A stretch of 64,000 bases of DNA from Harmothoe impar (taxonomy: Eukaryota; Annelida; Polychaeta; Phyllodocida; Polynoidae), in assembly GCA_947462335.1 (NCBI GenBank), contig OX381708.1:2046001-2110000 (forward strand), given 5' to 3'. The translations under genes and the position numbers were made by a program. The notes beneath the pieces are model-generated. The model was not told the DNA's origin. It saw only the letters and a program-made list of their open reading frames with translations, and made no database searches. Positions 11,770 to 23,303 of the stretch are shown here, piece by piece (position 1 is the first letter of the stretch; each line of letters starts with the position of its first letter).

Positions 11770-11869
11770 GCGAGAACGGACAGCTCGGAGAGGCCGTCCG
11801 TGTTGGAGAAGGTGGAACCTGGATACAAGGGGCCCACCTTTACCTCCACTAAGACAGATTGGAAGTCGG

Positions 11870-12565
11870 GTCCTCAAAGCGGACCGACTCACACGCAGTC
11901 CGAACACCACGGACGTGGAGAGCTTCGAGGAAGCTTTCCCGCATGCTAACCTGGTTCCGGGTGGGGAGACACAAGTCTTCACCCAGAGCGGGAAGATGAA
12001 GGCGTCGGCTAAAACCAGGCCCAAGCCTACCAAGACACCGAGTCCCCCTCCGGAGACTCCTTCCGAGGATGCTCTGTTCTTACAGCGCCGAGCTCCAGCT
12101 TCGTTCCCTCGGGCCAACTTCAGCTCCTATGAAGCCGGTCAAGAGACCTTCAATCAGTGGCAGGATAACTTCCATAAGCTGCTCACTGACCTGAGCCAGG
12201 AGGTGGCGATGCTTTCACTTAACTGTGTACATCACCTCCACCTGAAAGAGGTCACCATCCAGAAGGCAGCGGCTGTGGACACCGTTCGGGACGAGATGGA
12301 GAAAGCTCGGACCGAACAGGAAAGCGCTAGGCTTGATCGGAAGAAGCAGAGGAAGGCGGCTAAGAACGCCCAGGATAAACTTGACGCCGAGCGCGCCAAG
12401 TTTCGGGATTGCTTCGCGCATGAAATGCACGAGTGGGATGGATCCAGGGCTATGATCGAAACCTGGCTGACTTTGGCGGAGGCTGAGTCTGACTCCGAGG
12501 ATGAAGATCCACTGGCGGAAGACCTGACTAAAGCCGGAGGAAACGAGGACTCGGACACCGCTTAG
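11870..12565 (+). pseudogene. Gypsy-A ORF3, C-terminal coiled coil
   Basis: After a Pro/Thr-rich linker, a long charged helix runs from about 12,110 to 12,420 with heptad-like spacing, followed by FAHEMHEWDGSRAMIETWL and an acidic tail. The Gypsy-B end (47,676-48,731) has the same order: Thr/Pro-rich linker, coiled coil, then FGIGLTQWSGSLKELQ. The shared W-G/S ending supports common descent. The role is probably self-assembly, as a structural or scaffold-like protein, which is inference. Confidence 0.55.
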
Positions 12566-13066
12566 GATAATCCTATAGGGGGTTCGTAGGAAAGGGGGGG
12601 AGGATTGAAAAATACTGTCCCCATTAGTAAAACACCCTTCAGTAGGGTGTCCTGGGATCCGGACAGCAGAACGGGACAGGCTGGCTACGGGAGGATCCAG
12701 CCTGTCAAGGAACACTGACGGAGGCGTACGAGGAGATCCGGAGGAGGAAACAGTACTCGGGACCGGAGCACCATACTATCTAGGACCTGATACATCAGTT
12801 TTTTTATATTGACATTATACTCAGGACCGAGTGCTCCTTATACTAAATCAGTCTGAAGATCGCCTGGAGGCAGGACTGAATTTTTTTTACATCATGTCAC
12901 GCTCCCGAGTAAGAGCAAATGAACTTTCTTGTTCCGGTTAGTAGGAGCTGAACGAAGTAGGTTCCGAAAGCCGGGCAGAATGCACCATCTCACACCAGGA
13001 GGATCCGGATCTCCACCGAAGAATACGTATGATGTTTTTTTGAAATATTGAAATATATTATAGGTT
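12566..13066. other. Non-coding tail after Gypsy-A ORF3
   Basis: Rich in CCGGA/CCGAG words like the element itself. A G-run at 12,590-12,604 may be the polypurine tract. T-runs occur at 12,799, 12,882 and 13,034. No LTR copy was recognised, so the 3' end of Gypsy-A is undefined. Confidence 0.35.
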
Positions 13067-13128
13067 CTTAAACAAGTGAGGGCGCAAACAGATTACATCT
13101 GTTTGCTAGCCCTCACTTGTTTGAGAAG
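13067..13128. repeat. Strong hairpin (inverted repeat, 5-nt loop)
   Basis: Arms 13,067-13,092 and 13,098-13,128 pair over about 24 bases with a 2-nt bulge, around loop TTACA. AAACAAGTGAGGGC faces GCCCTCACTTGTTT and GCAAACAGA faces TCTGTTTGC. It is not explained by any neighbouring gene. Confidence 0.8.
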
Positions 13129-13319
13129 ATACTGGATTTACTATTTTGGTAGGGGTTGTGTTTGGAAACGCATTAGGCATTTGGAGGTGTGTTTGGGATT
13201 TATTTCAAAGCTGGTGAGGAAATTTGTTTACTTGATGACATAGAGGTTATAAATGACAACAAAGGAATTCCTTCTGTTATAATGGAAACTGATTTTATTA
13301 ATAATTAAAAGGGCAGCAA

Positions 13320-13495
13320 TCAATTGACTTGGATGAAGATTGATATATTGAAGAGTTCCTAGACTTTCTAAATGTCTAGTGGAATTCCTAGATATAGAGT
13401 TTCTAGACCCATTGATGAGTTTAGATACACATGTTGAAGAGTTCCTAAACATGTGGATGAGTTTCCTAGATATGTGGAACAGTTTCTAGATGGGT
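13320..13495. repeat. Degenerate short repeat based on GAGTTCCTAGA
   Basis: Four to five imperfect copies of a roughly 30-35 bp unit containing GAGTTCCTA(G/A)A and CTAGATATG. No gene is seen between 13,129 and 13,554. Confidence 0.45.
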
Positions 13496-13554
13496 TTCAC
13501 GCCCGACTTGTATCCGAAATTCCCTCTCATGAAGTCCATATTTTAAGGGCTAGT

Positions 13555-13719
13555 ATGAGTGTTGTGGGGCCTCTAGTCATGTTGTGGAGCCCCTAGGCGT
13601 AGTATGGAGCCCCTACACGTGTTGTGGAGCCCCTACACGTGTTGTGGGGACCCTAGTCATGTTGTTGAGCCCCTAGGCCTGTTGTGGAGCCCCTAGCCGT
13701 GTTGTGGGGCCCCTAATCA
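13555..13719 (+). repeat. 22-bp tandem array (GTGTTGTGGAGCCCCTA unit)
   Basis: About seven imperfect units of a 20-23 bp sequence with core TGTTGTGGAGCCCCTA. The word AGAGCCCCT also opens the larger repeat units that follow, so the array may derive from their first part. Confidence 0.75.
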
Positions 13720-16700
13720 AGGTTCTGAGTGCTGTGTCCACATGGCCAAGGCTCCCGCTCCTGCGACTCCGGCGACTCATGCTCCCATGGCTCCCATCTG
13801 TGCGACTCCTGCTCGTACCGCTCACGTTCACTGGAAAATATAAGAATTTGCATATAAAATGGCAGAAAAAGAACTTTAAACTTCTGAAGAACCATGGCCT
13901 TTTATTTAAAGTCACTACCGGGTATTTACATGTATTAAAGCACAGACAGCTCTATTAACCTTTCTGAGTGTTAAATACCGGGTATTTACATCTTTTAAAG
14001 CACAGGCAACTCTAATAACCTTTCTGAGGCAGTACTGTGGAGTTTAAGGTCGGACATATATCAAACCAGGGGGGGGGGGACAAAAGGTCACTAATATGCA
14101 CCTAGCTCTGGAACTAAACATGATAGAGGGATAAATTGAACATTTCTGAACTCCTCTCGCCAAGACGCTTCGTTTGGCACTATAATTGGCTCTGAAGAAA
14201 AATTTCAGAGACCCCCCCTGAAGTCAAAAATTGGGTAAATGACCTGGGAATTGTTTTTTATATAAATTCAAGGTCTATCTTTAGCAGTGCGTTAGTGGCA
14301 GTACTGAGAATTAGGCCTAACCCCCTGAAAGTATCCCATGAAAATTGGTCACATTGGGCGCTCAGTCAGTACTGTGGAGTTTAAAATTTGCTCTGAAGAC
14401 CAAATTTCAGAGACCCCCCCTGAAGTCAAAAATGGGGTAAATGCTGATCCGAGGAGGAGTGGTTGGAGCCCCTAGACGTGTTGAAGAGCCCCTGATCAAG
14501 GTTCTGAGTGCTGTGTCCAGGTGGCCAAGGCTCCCGCTCCTGCGACTCCGGCGACTCCCGCTCCCATGGCTCCCATCTGTGCGACTCCTGCTCGTACTGC
14601 TCACGTTCACTGGAAAATATAAGAATTTGCATATAAAATGGCAGAAAAAGAACTTTAAACTTCTGAAGAACCATGGCCTTTACTACCGGGTATTTACATG
14701 TATTAAAGCACAGACAGCTCTATTAACCTTTCTGAGTGTTAAATACCTGGTATTTACATCTTTTAAAGCACAGGCAACTCTAATAACCTTTCTGAGGCAG
14801 TACTGTGGAGTTTAAGGTCGGACATGTATCAAACCAGGGGGGGGGGGACAAAAGGTCACTAATATGCACCTAGCTCTGGAACTAAACATGATAGAGAGAT
14901 AAATTGAACATTTCTGAACTCCTCTCCCTAAGACGCTTCGTTTGGCACTATAATTGGCTCTGAAGAAAAATTTCAGAGACCCCCCCCTGGAAGTCAAAAA
15001 TTGGGTAAATGACCTGGGAATTGTTTTTTTATATAAATTCAAGGTCTATCTTTAGCAGTGCATTAGTGGCAGTACTGAGAATTAGGCCTAACCCCCTGAA
15101 AGTATCCCATGAAAATTGGTCACATTGGGCGCTCAGTCAGTATTGTGGAGTTCAAAATTGGCTCTGTAGACCAAATTTCAGAGACCCCCCCTGAAGTCAA
15201 AAATTGGGTAAATGACCTTGGAATAAATTTTTATATAAATTCAAGGTCTATATTTAGCAGTGCGTTAGTGGCAGTACTGAGAATTAGGCCTTACCCCCTG
15301 AAATTATCCCATGAAAATTGGTCACATTGGGCGCTCAGTCAGTACTGTGGAGTTTAAGATTTGCTCTGAAGACCAAATTTCAGAGACCCCCCCTGAAGTC
15401 AAAAATTGGGTAAATGCTGACCCGAGGAGGAGTGGTTGGAGCCCCTAGATGTGTTGAAGAGCCCCTGATCAAGGTTCTGAGTGCTGTGTCCAGGTGGCCA
15501 AGGCTCCCACTCCTGCGCCTCCGGGGACTCCCGCTCCCGTGGCTCCCGTTTATGCGACTCCCGTTTGTGCGACTCCCGCTCGTAATGCTCACGTTCACTG
15601 GAAAATATAAGAATTTGCATATAAAATGGCAGAAAAAGAACTTTAAACTTCTGAAGAACCATGGCCTTTACTACCGGGTATTTACATGTATTAAAGCACA
15701 GACAGCTCTATTAACCTTTCTGAGTGTTAAATACCGGGTATTTACATCTTTTAAAGCACAGGCAACTCTAATAACCTTTCTAGGGCATTACTGTGGAGTT
15801 TAAGGTCGGACATGTATCAAACCAGGGGGGGTGGGGACAAAAGGTCACTAATATGCACCTAGCTCTGGAACTAAACATGATAGAGAGATAAATTGAACAT
15901 TTCTGAACTCCTCTCGCCAAGACGCTTCGTTTGGCACTATAATTGGCTCTGAAGAAAAATTTCAGAGACCCCCCCTGAAATCAAAAATTGGGTAAATGAC
16001 CTGGGAATTGTTTTTTATATAAATTCAAGGTCTATATTTAGCAGTGCGTTAGTGGCAGTACTGAGAATTAGGCCTAACCCCCTGAAAGTATCCCATGAAA
16101 TCTGGTCACATTGGGCGCTCAGTCAGTATTGTGGAGTTCAAAATTGGTTCTGTAGACCAAATTTCAGAGACCCCCCCTGAAGTCAAAAATGGGGCAAATG
16201 ACCTTGGAATAAATTTTTATATAAATTCAAGGTCTTTATTTAGCAGTGCGTTAGTGGCAGTACTGAGAATTAGGCCTTACCCCCTGAAATTATCCCATGA
16301 AAATTGGTCACATTGGGCGCTCAGTCAATACTGTGGAGTTTAAGATTTGCTCTGAAGACCAAATTTCAGAGACCCCCCCTGAAGTCAAAAATTGGGTAAA
16401 TGCTGACCCGAGGAGGAATGGTTGGAGCCCCTAGACGTGTTGAAGAGCCCCTGATCAAGGTTCTGAGTGCTGTGTCCAGGTGGCCAAGGCTCCCACTCCT
16501 GCGACTCCGGGGACTCCCGCTCCCGTGGCTCCCGTTTGTGCGACTCCCGCTCGTACCGCTCACGTTCACTGGAAAATATAAGAATTTACATATAAAATGG
16601 CAGAAAAAGAACTTTAACTTCTGAAGAACCATGGCCATTTACTACCGGGTATTTACATCATTTAAAGCACAGGTAACTTTAATAACCTTTCTGAGTGTTA

Positions 16701-16740
16701 AATACCGGTTATTTACATGTATTAAACCACAGACAGCTCC
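13720..16740 (+). repeat. Four tandem units of 0.8-1.0 kb with an inner 200-bp repeat
   Basis: The start word GGTTCTGAGTGCTGTGTCCA recurs at about 13,720, 14,501, 15,469 and 16,455, giving spacings near 781, 968 and 986 bp. The size change comes from an inner unit of about 200 bp beginning AGGTCTAT(C/A)TTTAGCAGTGC. This is single in the first unit and doubled in the second and third; the fourth is truncated. Each unit also carries a short GCTCCC/GCGACT minisatellite. Open frames inside are by-products of the repeat and keep no domain. Confidence 0.85.
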
Positions 16741-17805
16741 AGGGGGGGGGGACAAAAGGTTACTAATATTCACCTAGCTCTGGAACTAAAACATGATAGA
16801 GAGATAAATTGAACATTTCTGAACTCGTCTCGCATGCGCCGGTCTCTTAGTCAATAGTAGATGGGTTGGGGGGGGGAGGTCCCTTAGCTAAAAGCCCCCC
16901 CCCCCCTCAAGAGGGGTCAGAATTTTTATGCCCCCCCCCTAGGGAGGGGTCGGAAATTTTTACGCCCCACCCCCTCCCAAACCCACCATGCCATATTTTA
17001 GTTTCAATTTTCACAATATTCTTCATATTGCTCTTTTAAGTTTTGAGGTACCTAGACATGATATTTGAGAATTTCTGGGAGATATTGCATAATATGCAGT
17101 AGTTATTTAGTAAACATGAACTGAACTCGTTGGTGTTAACAGGGGCGCGCACACATTTTTTCGCCCCCCCCCCCATGGGCCCTTTTGAAATGTTCAATTT
17201 TGAGGTACTTATAGACACAATATTTGAGAAATTCTTTTTGCATGGACCACCACAGATGTGTATAGTATAGAATGCAAACATGCACATAGCTCTGGAACTA
17301 AACATGATAGAGAGATAAATCAAACATTTCTAAACTCCTCTCGCTGAGAAGCATAATTTGGAGCCATATTTTAGTTTCGATTTTCACAATATTCTTCATT
17401 TTGCTCTTTTAAGTTTTGAGGTACCTAGACATGATATTTGAGAATTGCCTTTTTCTAGAACTACCACAGATGTCCAAAGAATGAGAATTTCTGGGGGATA
17501 TTGCATAATATGCAGTAGTTAAACAACAACAGGGAAAGCGGGAGCCTACCCAAGAATGCATTTCGTCTGCTCACTCTCCATCCTACTGTCTGCGCTCAAA
17601 TGTAAGACACAAAAGACCTAACATCTGCTAGGAGACTGAGTTCTCACGACACTACCGACCCTCTTTGCGGTATGCTAAGGCATTCCCACAGTGCAGTGTA
17701 GTAGGTCAAACGAACGCCAACGATTTTCCCGCGCCAGGATCGCCAGCAGCGAAGCTGCTGGTTATTTAGTAAACATGAACTGAACTCATTAGTGTTAACA
17801 GGGGC
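16741..17805. repeat. G/C-run and ATTTTGAGGTACCTAGACA repeats
   Basis: Long C- and G-runs at 16,741-16,975 are followed by several partial copies of a sequence containing TTTTAAGTTTTGAGGTACCT and CATAGCTCTGGAACTAAACA. Related text recurs in 14.1-16.8 kb and 17.8-18.9 kb. No gene is seen. Confidence 0.6.
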
Positions 17806-17807
17806 GC

Positions 17808-18902
17808 GCACATTTTTTCGCCCCCCCCCCCCATGGCATGTGCCCTTTTGAAATGTTCAATTTTGAGGTACTTAGACACAATATTTGAGAAATTCTTTTT
17901 GCGGGGACCACCACAGATGTGTGTAGTATAGAATGCAAACATGCACATAGCTCTGGAACTAAACATGATAGAGAGACAAATTTTACATTTCTGAAATCCT
18001 CTCGCCGAGACGCTTTGTTTGGCGCTATGCAAAAGAGTCGAAGTCGATATCATTTTGCGGAAGTCGGAACAACCCGGCTACTGAGCTGTCCGCAATTTCA
18101 CCCCCCATACGAGAGGAGCCTAATCTATCTATATCAACAAAATTTGCGGACTTACCCTTCATATTTGAGCTGTAATCGATGAAATTAACCGTGCACATTT
18201 TTTCGCCCCCCCCCCATGGCATGTGCCCTTTTGAAATGTTCAATTTTGAGGTACTTAGGGAGTGATCATTTATTATCAACAGGGGGGGGGTGGTGGGTTT
18301 GGGGGGGGGGCAAAAAAATTTGGACCCCTTGACCGGGGGGGGGGGCAAAAAAATTTGGACCCCTCTTGGGGGGGGGGGCAAAAAAAATTGACCTGTTTTG
18401 AGCCAAAAAGCCCGTGCGTTACTATGCTTCAAAGGGCCCGCGCGCGAGCCGATTTTCGACCCTAAGGGGGGGGGGGGTAAAAAATTTTGACCCCTTGACC
18501 GGGGGGGGTGTAAAAAATTTCGCGCGCTCCGCGCGGAAACCCACCACCCCCCCCCTGTTGTTAAAAAATGATCACTCCCTTAGACACAATATTTGAGAAA
18601 TTCTTTTTGCGGGGACCACCACAGATGTGTGTAGTATAGAATGCAAACATGCACATAGCTCTGGAACTAAACATGATAGAGAGACAAATTTTACATTTCT
18701 GAAATCCTCTCGCCGAGACGCTTTGTTTGGCGCTATGCAAAAGAGTCGAAGTCGATATCATTTTGCGGAAGTCGGAACAACCCGGCTACTGAGCTGTCCG
18801 CAATTTCACCCCCCATACGAGAGGAGCCTAATCTATCTATATCAACAAAATTTGCGGACTTACCCTTCATATTTGAGCTGTAATCGATGAAATTAACCGT
18901 TA
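17808..18902. repeat. 385-bp tandem duplication, second copy split by a MITE
   Basis: 17,808-18,192 is repeated almost exactly as 18,193-18,902 once the 322-bp MITE plus 3-bp target duplication is removed. The near identity means the duplication is recent, and the MITE inserted after it. A more diverged relative of the right half lies at 20,195-20,335. Confidence 0.85.
18258..18579. mobile_element. Harbinger-type MITE, 322 bp, TTA target duplication
   Basis: Terminal inverted repeats begin GGGAGTGATCATTT and end in the matching complement, continuing inward through a G-run and TGGTGGGTTT. Both sides carry TTA (18,255-18,257 and 18,580-18,582). The unoccupied site GTACTTAGACACAAT is present in the first duplication copy near 17,870, so the insertion and its 3-bp duplication are directly visible. 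A 3-bp T(A/T)A duplication points to PIF/Harbinger. The interior is G-runs and CAAAAAAATTTGGACCCC repeats with no coding. Confidence 0.85.
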
Positions 18903-18986
18903 CCAAATCATTGTGAAAAGAGGGGCGGTATGTCTCGGTCTTCAAGCATATGCTTTGCAACGTTTTACTACTAAGCCTCTGCTAGG

Positions 18987-19120
18987 TGTCATGTTATCCA
19001 GTCTTGGTGTGGCGGGAGACGAAGATCCTCGCATGTAGCGCCATCTGGCGTGTAACTAATAAACCACTTCCGGACCTACATACGGACTCGCTTGACGTGA
19101 CATGGTGGCAGCGGTGGGAT
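18987..19120 (+). mobile_element. Short LTR plus primer-binding site (relic)
   Basis: A 116-bp block starts TGTCATG and ends CGTGACA (perfect TGTCA/TGACA pair) with AATAAA near 19,056. It is followed directly by TGGTGGCAGCGGTGGGAT at 19,103-19,120, which has the form of a primer-binding site. Very short LTRs are known in mag-like Gypsy elements, so a relic of that kind is plausible. No gag-pol follows and no second LTR was found. Confidence 0.45.
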
Positions 19121-20194
19121 TTCTTCAAATTTAGGCCCAAATATGAGTATACAGAAGTGGCATCATAGCGAATTTGAAGATAAGACCCTGTAGAAACAAT
19201 AGGATAGGGAATTCTGTACATAGACATTGTAGAAAAACAGAATCCTATCAAATTGATGACAGTCAAGGTGAGCGATAATAGGGGCTACAGGCAAGTGGTC
19301 AGCCCAGGGAAGTCCTGAATCTAAATGAACACCCCCCCCCCCCACCAAAAACTGTGAACATAAATGAAAAGGGGTGTATATATATGTGACAAAGGATTCA
19401 GTAACAACAAACAACAACAGTGATACACCTAAAAATAGGTGTTGATCTATAAACATCAACAGTGGATAAAAGGCAGAGTTGACAGTTGTCAAGTGGTTAA
19501 ATAGCCTAGGCCTACATCTAAAAATAGGTGTATATCAAAACTGTTTATCACAAAAAGTGGAATCACTTGATATATAATAGATATAGACCTACAGTGCAGA
19601 ACAGACAGTAAAAAGATTCTAGTCAGGCACCAATATCAACAAAATTTAGGTGTCTGTTTCCTAAAAAGTTCAGCGCCGATCAGCTGATCGTTGGCCTATT
19701 TTCAGATTGAGACGATATCTTTTTTTTTTCATTGCCTTCGTTTGGGGGTTAAAATACCTTATTTTTAATGGAAACTAAGCCCAAGAACTACAAACATCCT
19801 ATATTTACACGTACAATAGCTGAATTAGGCCATAGCCCCCCAGAACATTTGGCTGAAGCTTATTTAGTTGATGGATCGGCGAAAAATTGAGACGATAAAA
19901 ATGTGGCCGCCCGGCTTGCGCTTGACAGTGGCAGGCCGCGAGAGGTTTCTTCACCTTTCCCGAAAACTAATATGGTGGTTTTAGGGGTTAGAATAGAGTT
20001 GTTAAAAAAAAGAAATAGCGCACGCACCACAAAAGATCCTATATTTAGACACCTGATAGATGAATTAGGCCCTACCCCCCCAGAATATTTGTTTGAAGCG
20101 TTTTTCAACGGGGACGCCCAACCGCGCTGTCATTTCCCAACGTCTATCATTTGATCATTGGCTCTGTTTTTTGGTCTTAGTAAGTTTAGAGCCC
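19121..20194. other. Non-coding, with a degenerate two-copy repeat
   Basis: No supported gene. Two diverged copies of a sequence with CATCCTATATTTA, GAATTAGGCC and CCCCCCAGAA(C/T)ATTTG lie near 19,790-19,860 and 20,030-20,100. Confidence 0.5.
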
Positions 20195-20335
20195 GGTCTC
20201 CGTCTTTTTGCGGAATAACCCTGCTACTGAGCTGTCCACAATTTCACCCACCATATGAGAGGAGCCTAATCTAGTGATAACAACATAATTTGCGGACTTA
20301 CCTTGCATAGTTGAGCTGTAATCCATGAAATTAGC
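20195..20335. repeat. Diverged third copy of the 17.8-18.9 kb repeat
   Basis: Shares TGCTACTGAGCTGTCC, AATTTCACCC, GAGAGGAGCCTAATCTA and TTTGCGGACTTACC with 18,060-18,190 at clearly lower identity. It probably belongs to a dispersed family. Confidence 0.7.
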
Positions 20336-21319
20336 CAATTTGGTATCGAATCGCCATCCCTCGGCGTATCTGCCCGCCATTTTGAATTTAGGTGCCGGAG
20401 ATTGCCGAAGCGCTCGATAAACAAATAATTTTTTTATCCAGATGGTAATACTGTCCAAAATGTCCGCAACTGCCTATATATTACCTGTAGGAGTAATGAT
20501 ATTACCTTGAAAGTCCGCAATTTGCTTTATTTCGGAAGATAAAATGATACCCGAGCATTTCCGAGTCGCACTCTCGTGAGATCCCGTGAATCGGCGAGAT
20601 GGCCATATTTTGTTTACAGGTCGTTGTGTCGAACGATAGTAAAAGCCTTGATAATGGCTAAATACGATTAAATATGAAAGGAATCGCCCTGCTGAATGGT
20701 AGGCAATAAATTTCTAAGTATTTTGATCATGTTTTCATATCATAATAGGCAAAATAAAATATATCGACATTTTGCGGTTGTCGTCAAAAATCGCATCAAA
20801 TCTCAAGAATCCGACGAGTCAAGTTTCGGTGACTAAACTTTGTCGAAAATCAATCAATCCTCTTCTATTTGGACATTTGAGTTGAATTTTATTGCGGATT
20901 ATAAAAAAATAATATGTTTTCTTTAAGTTGTCAGCTTTTAAGGCAGGAGAAACAATGATAAGTCGTGGAAAATGGACTTCAACCGAGACGAGTCAGTCAA
21001 CTCGCTGACTCGCCTGCAAATTAGTGAAAAGTTCAGAACTATTATAATATGAATCTGTTTAATAATAAGAAAAGTGATAGTGTTTATCACTTATAGTTAT
21101 ATTAATAACGAGTTTAAATAAGCTCGGGGTCCTGGAGGGACGAAATTTTTTTGTGATACCATATTTTTCAAGTGTTCATATTCTCAGGTTTACCTAGAGT
21201 CAATATATATAGGTTAACTCTATTTATCCAAGGGAGTAGAGTGTAATTTTCATTACAGTCGCTATATATATTAATGTGTGTAAATAATAACTTATTGTGT
21301 TCATCAGAACACGTCATAT
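20336..21319. other. AT-rich sequence without recognised content
   Basis: I see no coding frame, RNA gene or clear repeat here. Confidence 0.5.
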
Positions 21320-21848
21320 TGTTAAAAGTGTAGCTTTAATAGAGCCCCTAAGGTGGTATTTATAAGATAATGCCAGTCTGAAGTGTTTTCAGACTTAAAA
21401 CTTAATTATTTACCTCCCGGTTATTATCTGGTAGGGGGTAGTGTAGGGGCTAGGGTTATGCGGGGTTTATATGACGGATTCTGTTGGATGCTGTGTTGCG
21501 AACTCCGTCCGAACCCTTCAGCTCGACGGCAGGTGGCAGCATCTGCTTCGGGCTTGGGGTATGGACAGAGGTCGCTAAAGGCTTCCAGTCTGCGTGTGCG
21601 CGCGCAGGCTGGCTGCCTATATATACCCAGCATCCAATGGGACTCGTCGGTCACTCTGGATCCATGCTGGACAGAGGCCCCGTGATCACAGCGGCTATAT
21701 AAGCCTACTGACCCGTTCCGAACTCTATAGGGAGTTCGCACTGCTAGAACTTTGCCTGTCTAGGTTACTGAATAAACCTATTGATTCGCAACCTGTAACA
21801 CTTGATCCGAACTGTGTTGGCTTTGTTCCTTTACTTAATACTATAACA
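21320..21848 (+). mobile_element. Solo LTR, 529 bp, ATAT target duplication
   Basis: Begins TGTTAAAAG and ends ACTATAACA, a TGTTA/TAACA inverted pair, flanked by ATAT at 21,316-21,319 and 21,849-21,852. A TATA box (TATATAAGCC near 21,692) and AATAAA near 21,770 sit in U3-R-U5 order. The 4-bp duplication suits a Gypsy-type element lost by LTR-LTR recombination. The strand is inferred from the TATA to AATAAA order. Confidence 0.75.
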
Positions 21849-23088
21849 ATATTATAGAGGACCAAAGTATCGTTTATTACAACAGTGATAAAGTGTTATG
21901 AAAAAAGGTCAATTTTAGAAGGAAAAACACTTCCGTGCTGTAGATAGGACAGTGACCTTGAATCCAGCCTTTAAAAGATGAGCGTTCACCCAGACTCCTA
22001 TTCCTGTAGTGGTTAAGTCTAGGTGAGATCAATAAAAATAAGACAAGAGAAAGGCTTTTAGTAGTGAACTTAGATTCCACTGATCTACACTGCCGGCCGG
22101 GTGACCAACACAGTGAAACAGAAACAGGGATACCATAGCTGTTAACGCTTCGTTAGACTGGCTCAAATGGCTTAAATCTACTAGACTAATTTAGATTCAG
22201 CATAACTAATCACAATTATCCATGAACCAAAATAGAAAAATATGAATTTTTTTTTTTTTTTTTGAAAATTTTCGTAATTTTTGAGATAAGACATAAAATA
22301 TCCAACATGGCAAACTTGACTGATTTCACGTCTGTATGGCTGTTCTGATGAAAGTTACATGATTTGAAATCATAGACTACTATAACTATTTTGCCACGGA
22401 TTGGTATGAAATCAACCAATTTGCTGTAATATCCCCATATTCTGAAAAAAAACCACCATAATTTACCAAGGCTAATTAATTATCAATAGTTGTCCTTCAG
22501 GGAAGGTATGAGGCTTTATTTTGTATATAATAACCTCATAATTATAGAAGTATAATGCTACCAGTATGATTAGTCACAGTTGGTTATATATATGTATTAC
22601 TTAGGTTTATACTAAGTTTACCTGGCCTGCCGGCTCTGTATGCCCCAGGTCAGGGTCAAGGTCTCCTTGTTCACTGGACCATTACCAACTACAGGGATCT
22701 ACACCTGTGTATCTTTTTCTTTTTTTTTTACATCAATAAATAAGGGGTGGTTAAATCTACTCCTCCCATCAATCAGGTGTCAAACAAATCACCCAAATTA
22801 TTATAATAGACTTATTACAGCCAGGTCAACACTAGCGCCATCTACTTTAGACCACTGATAAAACCAGTGTATATTGGTATTCATGAAATGGGGATCTATG
22901 AAATCCCTACTTCAGAAACCTTGTTAAAATTGCCTCAATGCACGTGCAAAAATTCAAACTTCAACTGTCATAAGAATTGTAACCACTTGACCGATTTTGA
23001 TGATTTAAACAATTTTTTCCCCATCTACCTGCCTTAATCACTTTTAGAGTTTTGATCATAGCCTCATGTTTCTTACTTATTACTTCAG
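21849..23088. other. Non-coding, probably intergenic or intronic
   Basis: AT-rich sequence with T-runs and no supported gene. The part nearest 23,088 is most simply an intron of the TRPM-like gene, since it ends in a splice acceptor. Confidence 0.5.
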
Positions 23089-23303
23089 CCACACGTTCAC
23101 ACAAGTACAGGGGCAGTCAGCCAAGGTGTGGCAGTACCATTTCTATTTGTTGATGCGTGAATACAAGAACAAGCCGGTGCTGCCACCACCGTTCATCATC
23201 ATCTCACTCCTCTACGGCCTGGTATCAGAATGTGTGAAGGGCTGTAAACAGGATGAACCGTACTGGATCAGGGTGTGCAAAGCTGAACCAGATCCAACAT
23301 TGG
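23089..23303 (+). CDS. TRPM-like ion channel exon, after S6 (TRP helix region)
   Basis: Bounded by acceptor TTACTTCAG and donor G|GTAAGC. The exon encodes TFTQVQGQSAKVWQYHFYLL then REYKNKPVLPPPFIIISLLY. In TRPM (melastatin) channels the segment after the sixth membrane helix has this pattern: TF..V...S..VWK...Y.L..EY...P.LPPP.II. TRPM proteins are tetrameric cation channels in the plasma or organelle membrane. The exon starts with the last base of a codon and ends one base into the next. The rest of the gene must lie outside or in exons I could not recognise, so it could also be a retained fragment. Confidence 0.8.

Larger units (their letters stand above)
3825..12565 (+). mobile_element. Ty3/Gypsy retrotransposon copy, family Gypsy-A, degenerate
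   Basis: Order on the + strand: protease, reverse transcriptase, RNase H, integrase, a basic tail, a small conserved peptide, a promoter-like spacer, then the long ORF3 region. This is the Ty3/Gypsy order with an added post-pol module. Gag is absent because the LINE sits at 3,825. The same family is seen again at 60.1-63.2 kb, where gag and protease survive. No flanking LTR pair could be recognised. A G-rich tract at 12,590-12,604 could be the polypurine tract. Multiple stops, frameshifts and an RNase H deletion show that it is inactive. Confidence 0.85.

Noticed and set aside
13704..16624. Several 60-130 codon frames such as those rich in LPLLRLR on + and ERESHKRE on -
   Set aside because: They recur once per tandem unit, shift with the repeat and contain no domain. 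They are by-products of the GCTCCC/GCGACT minisatellite.
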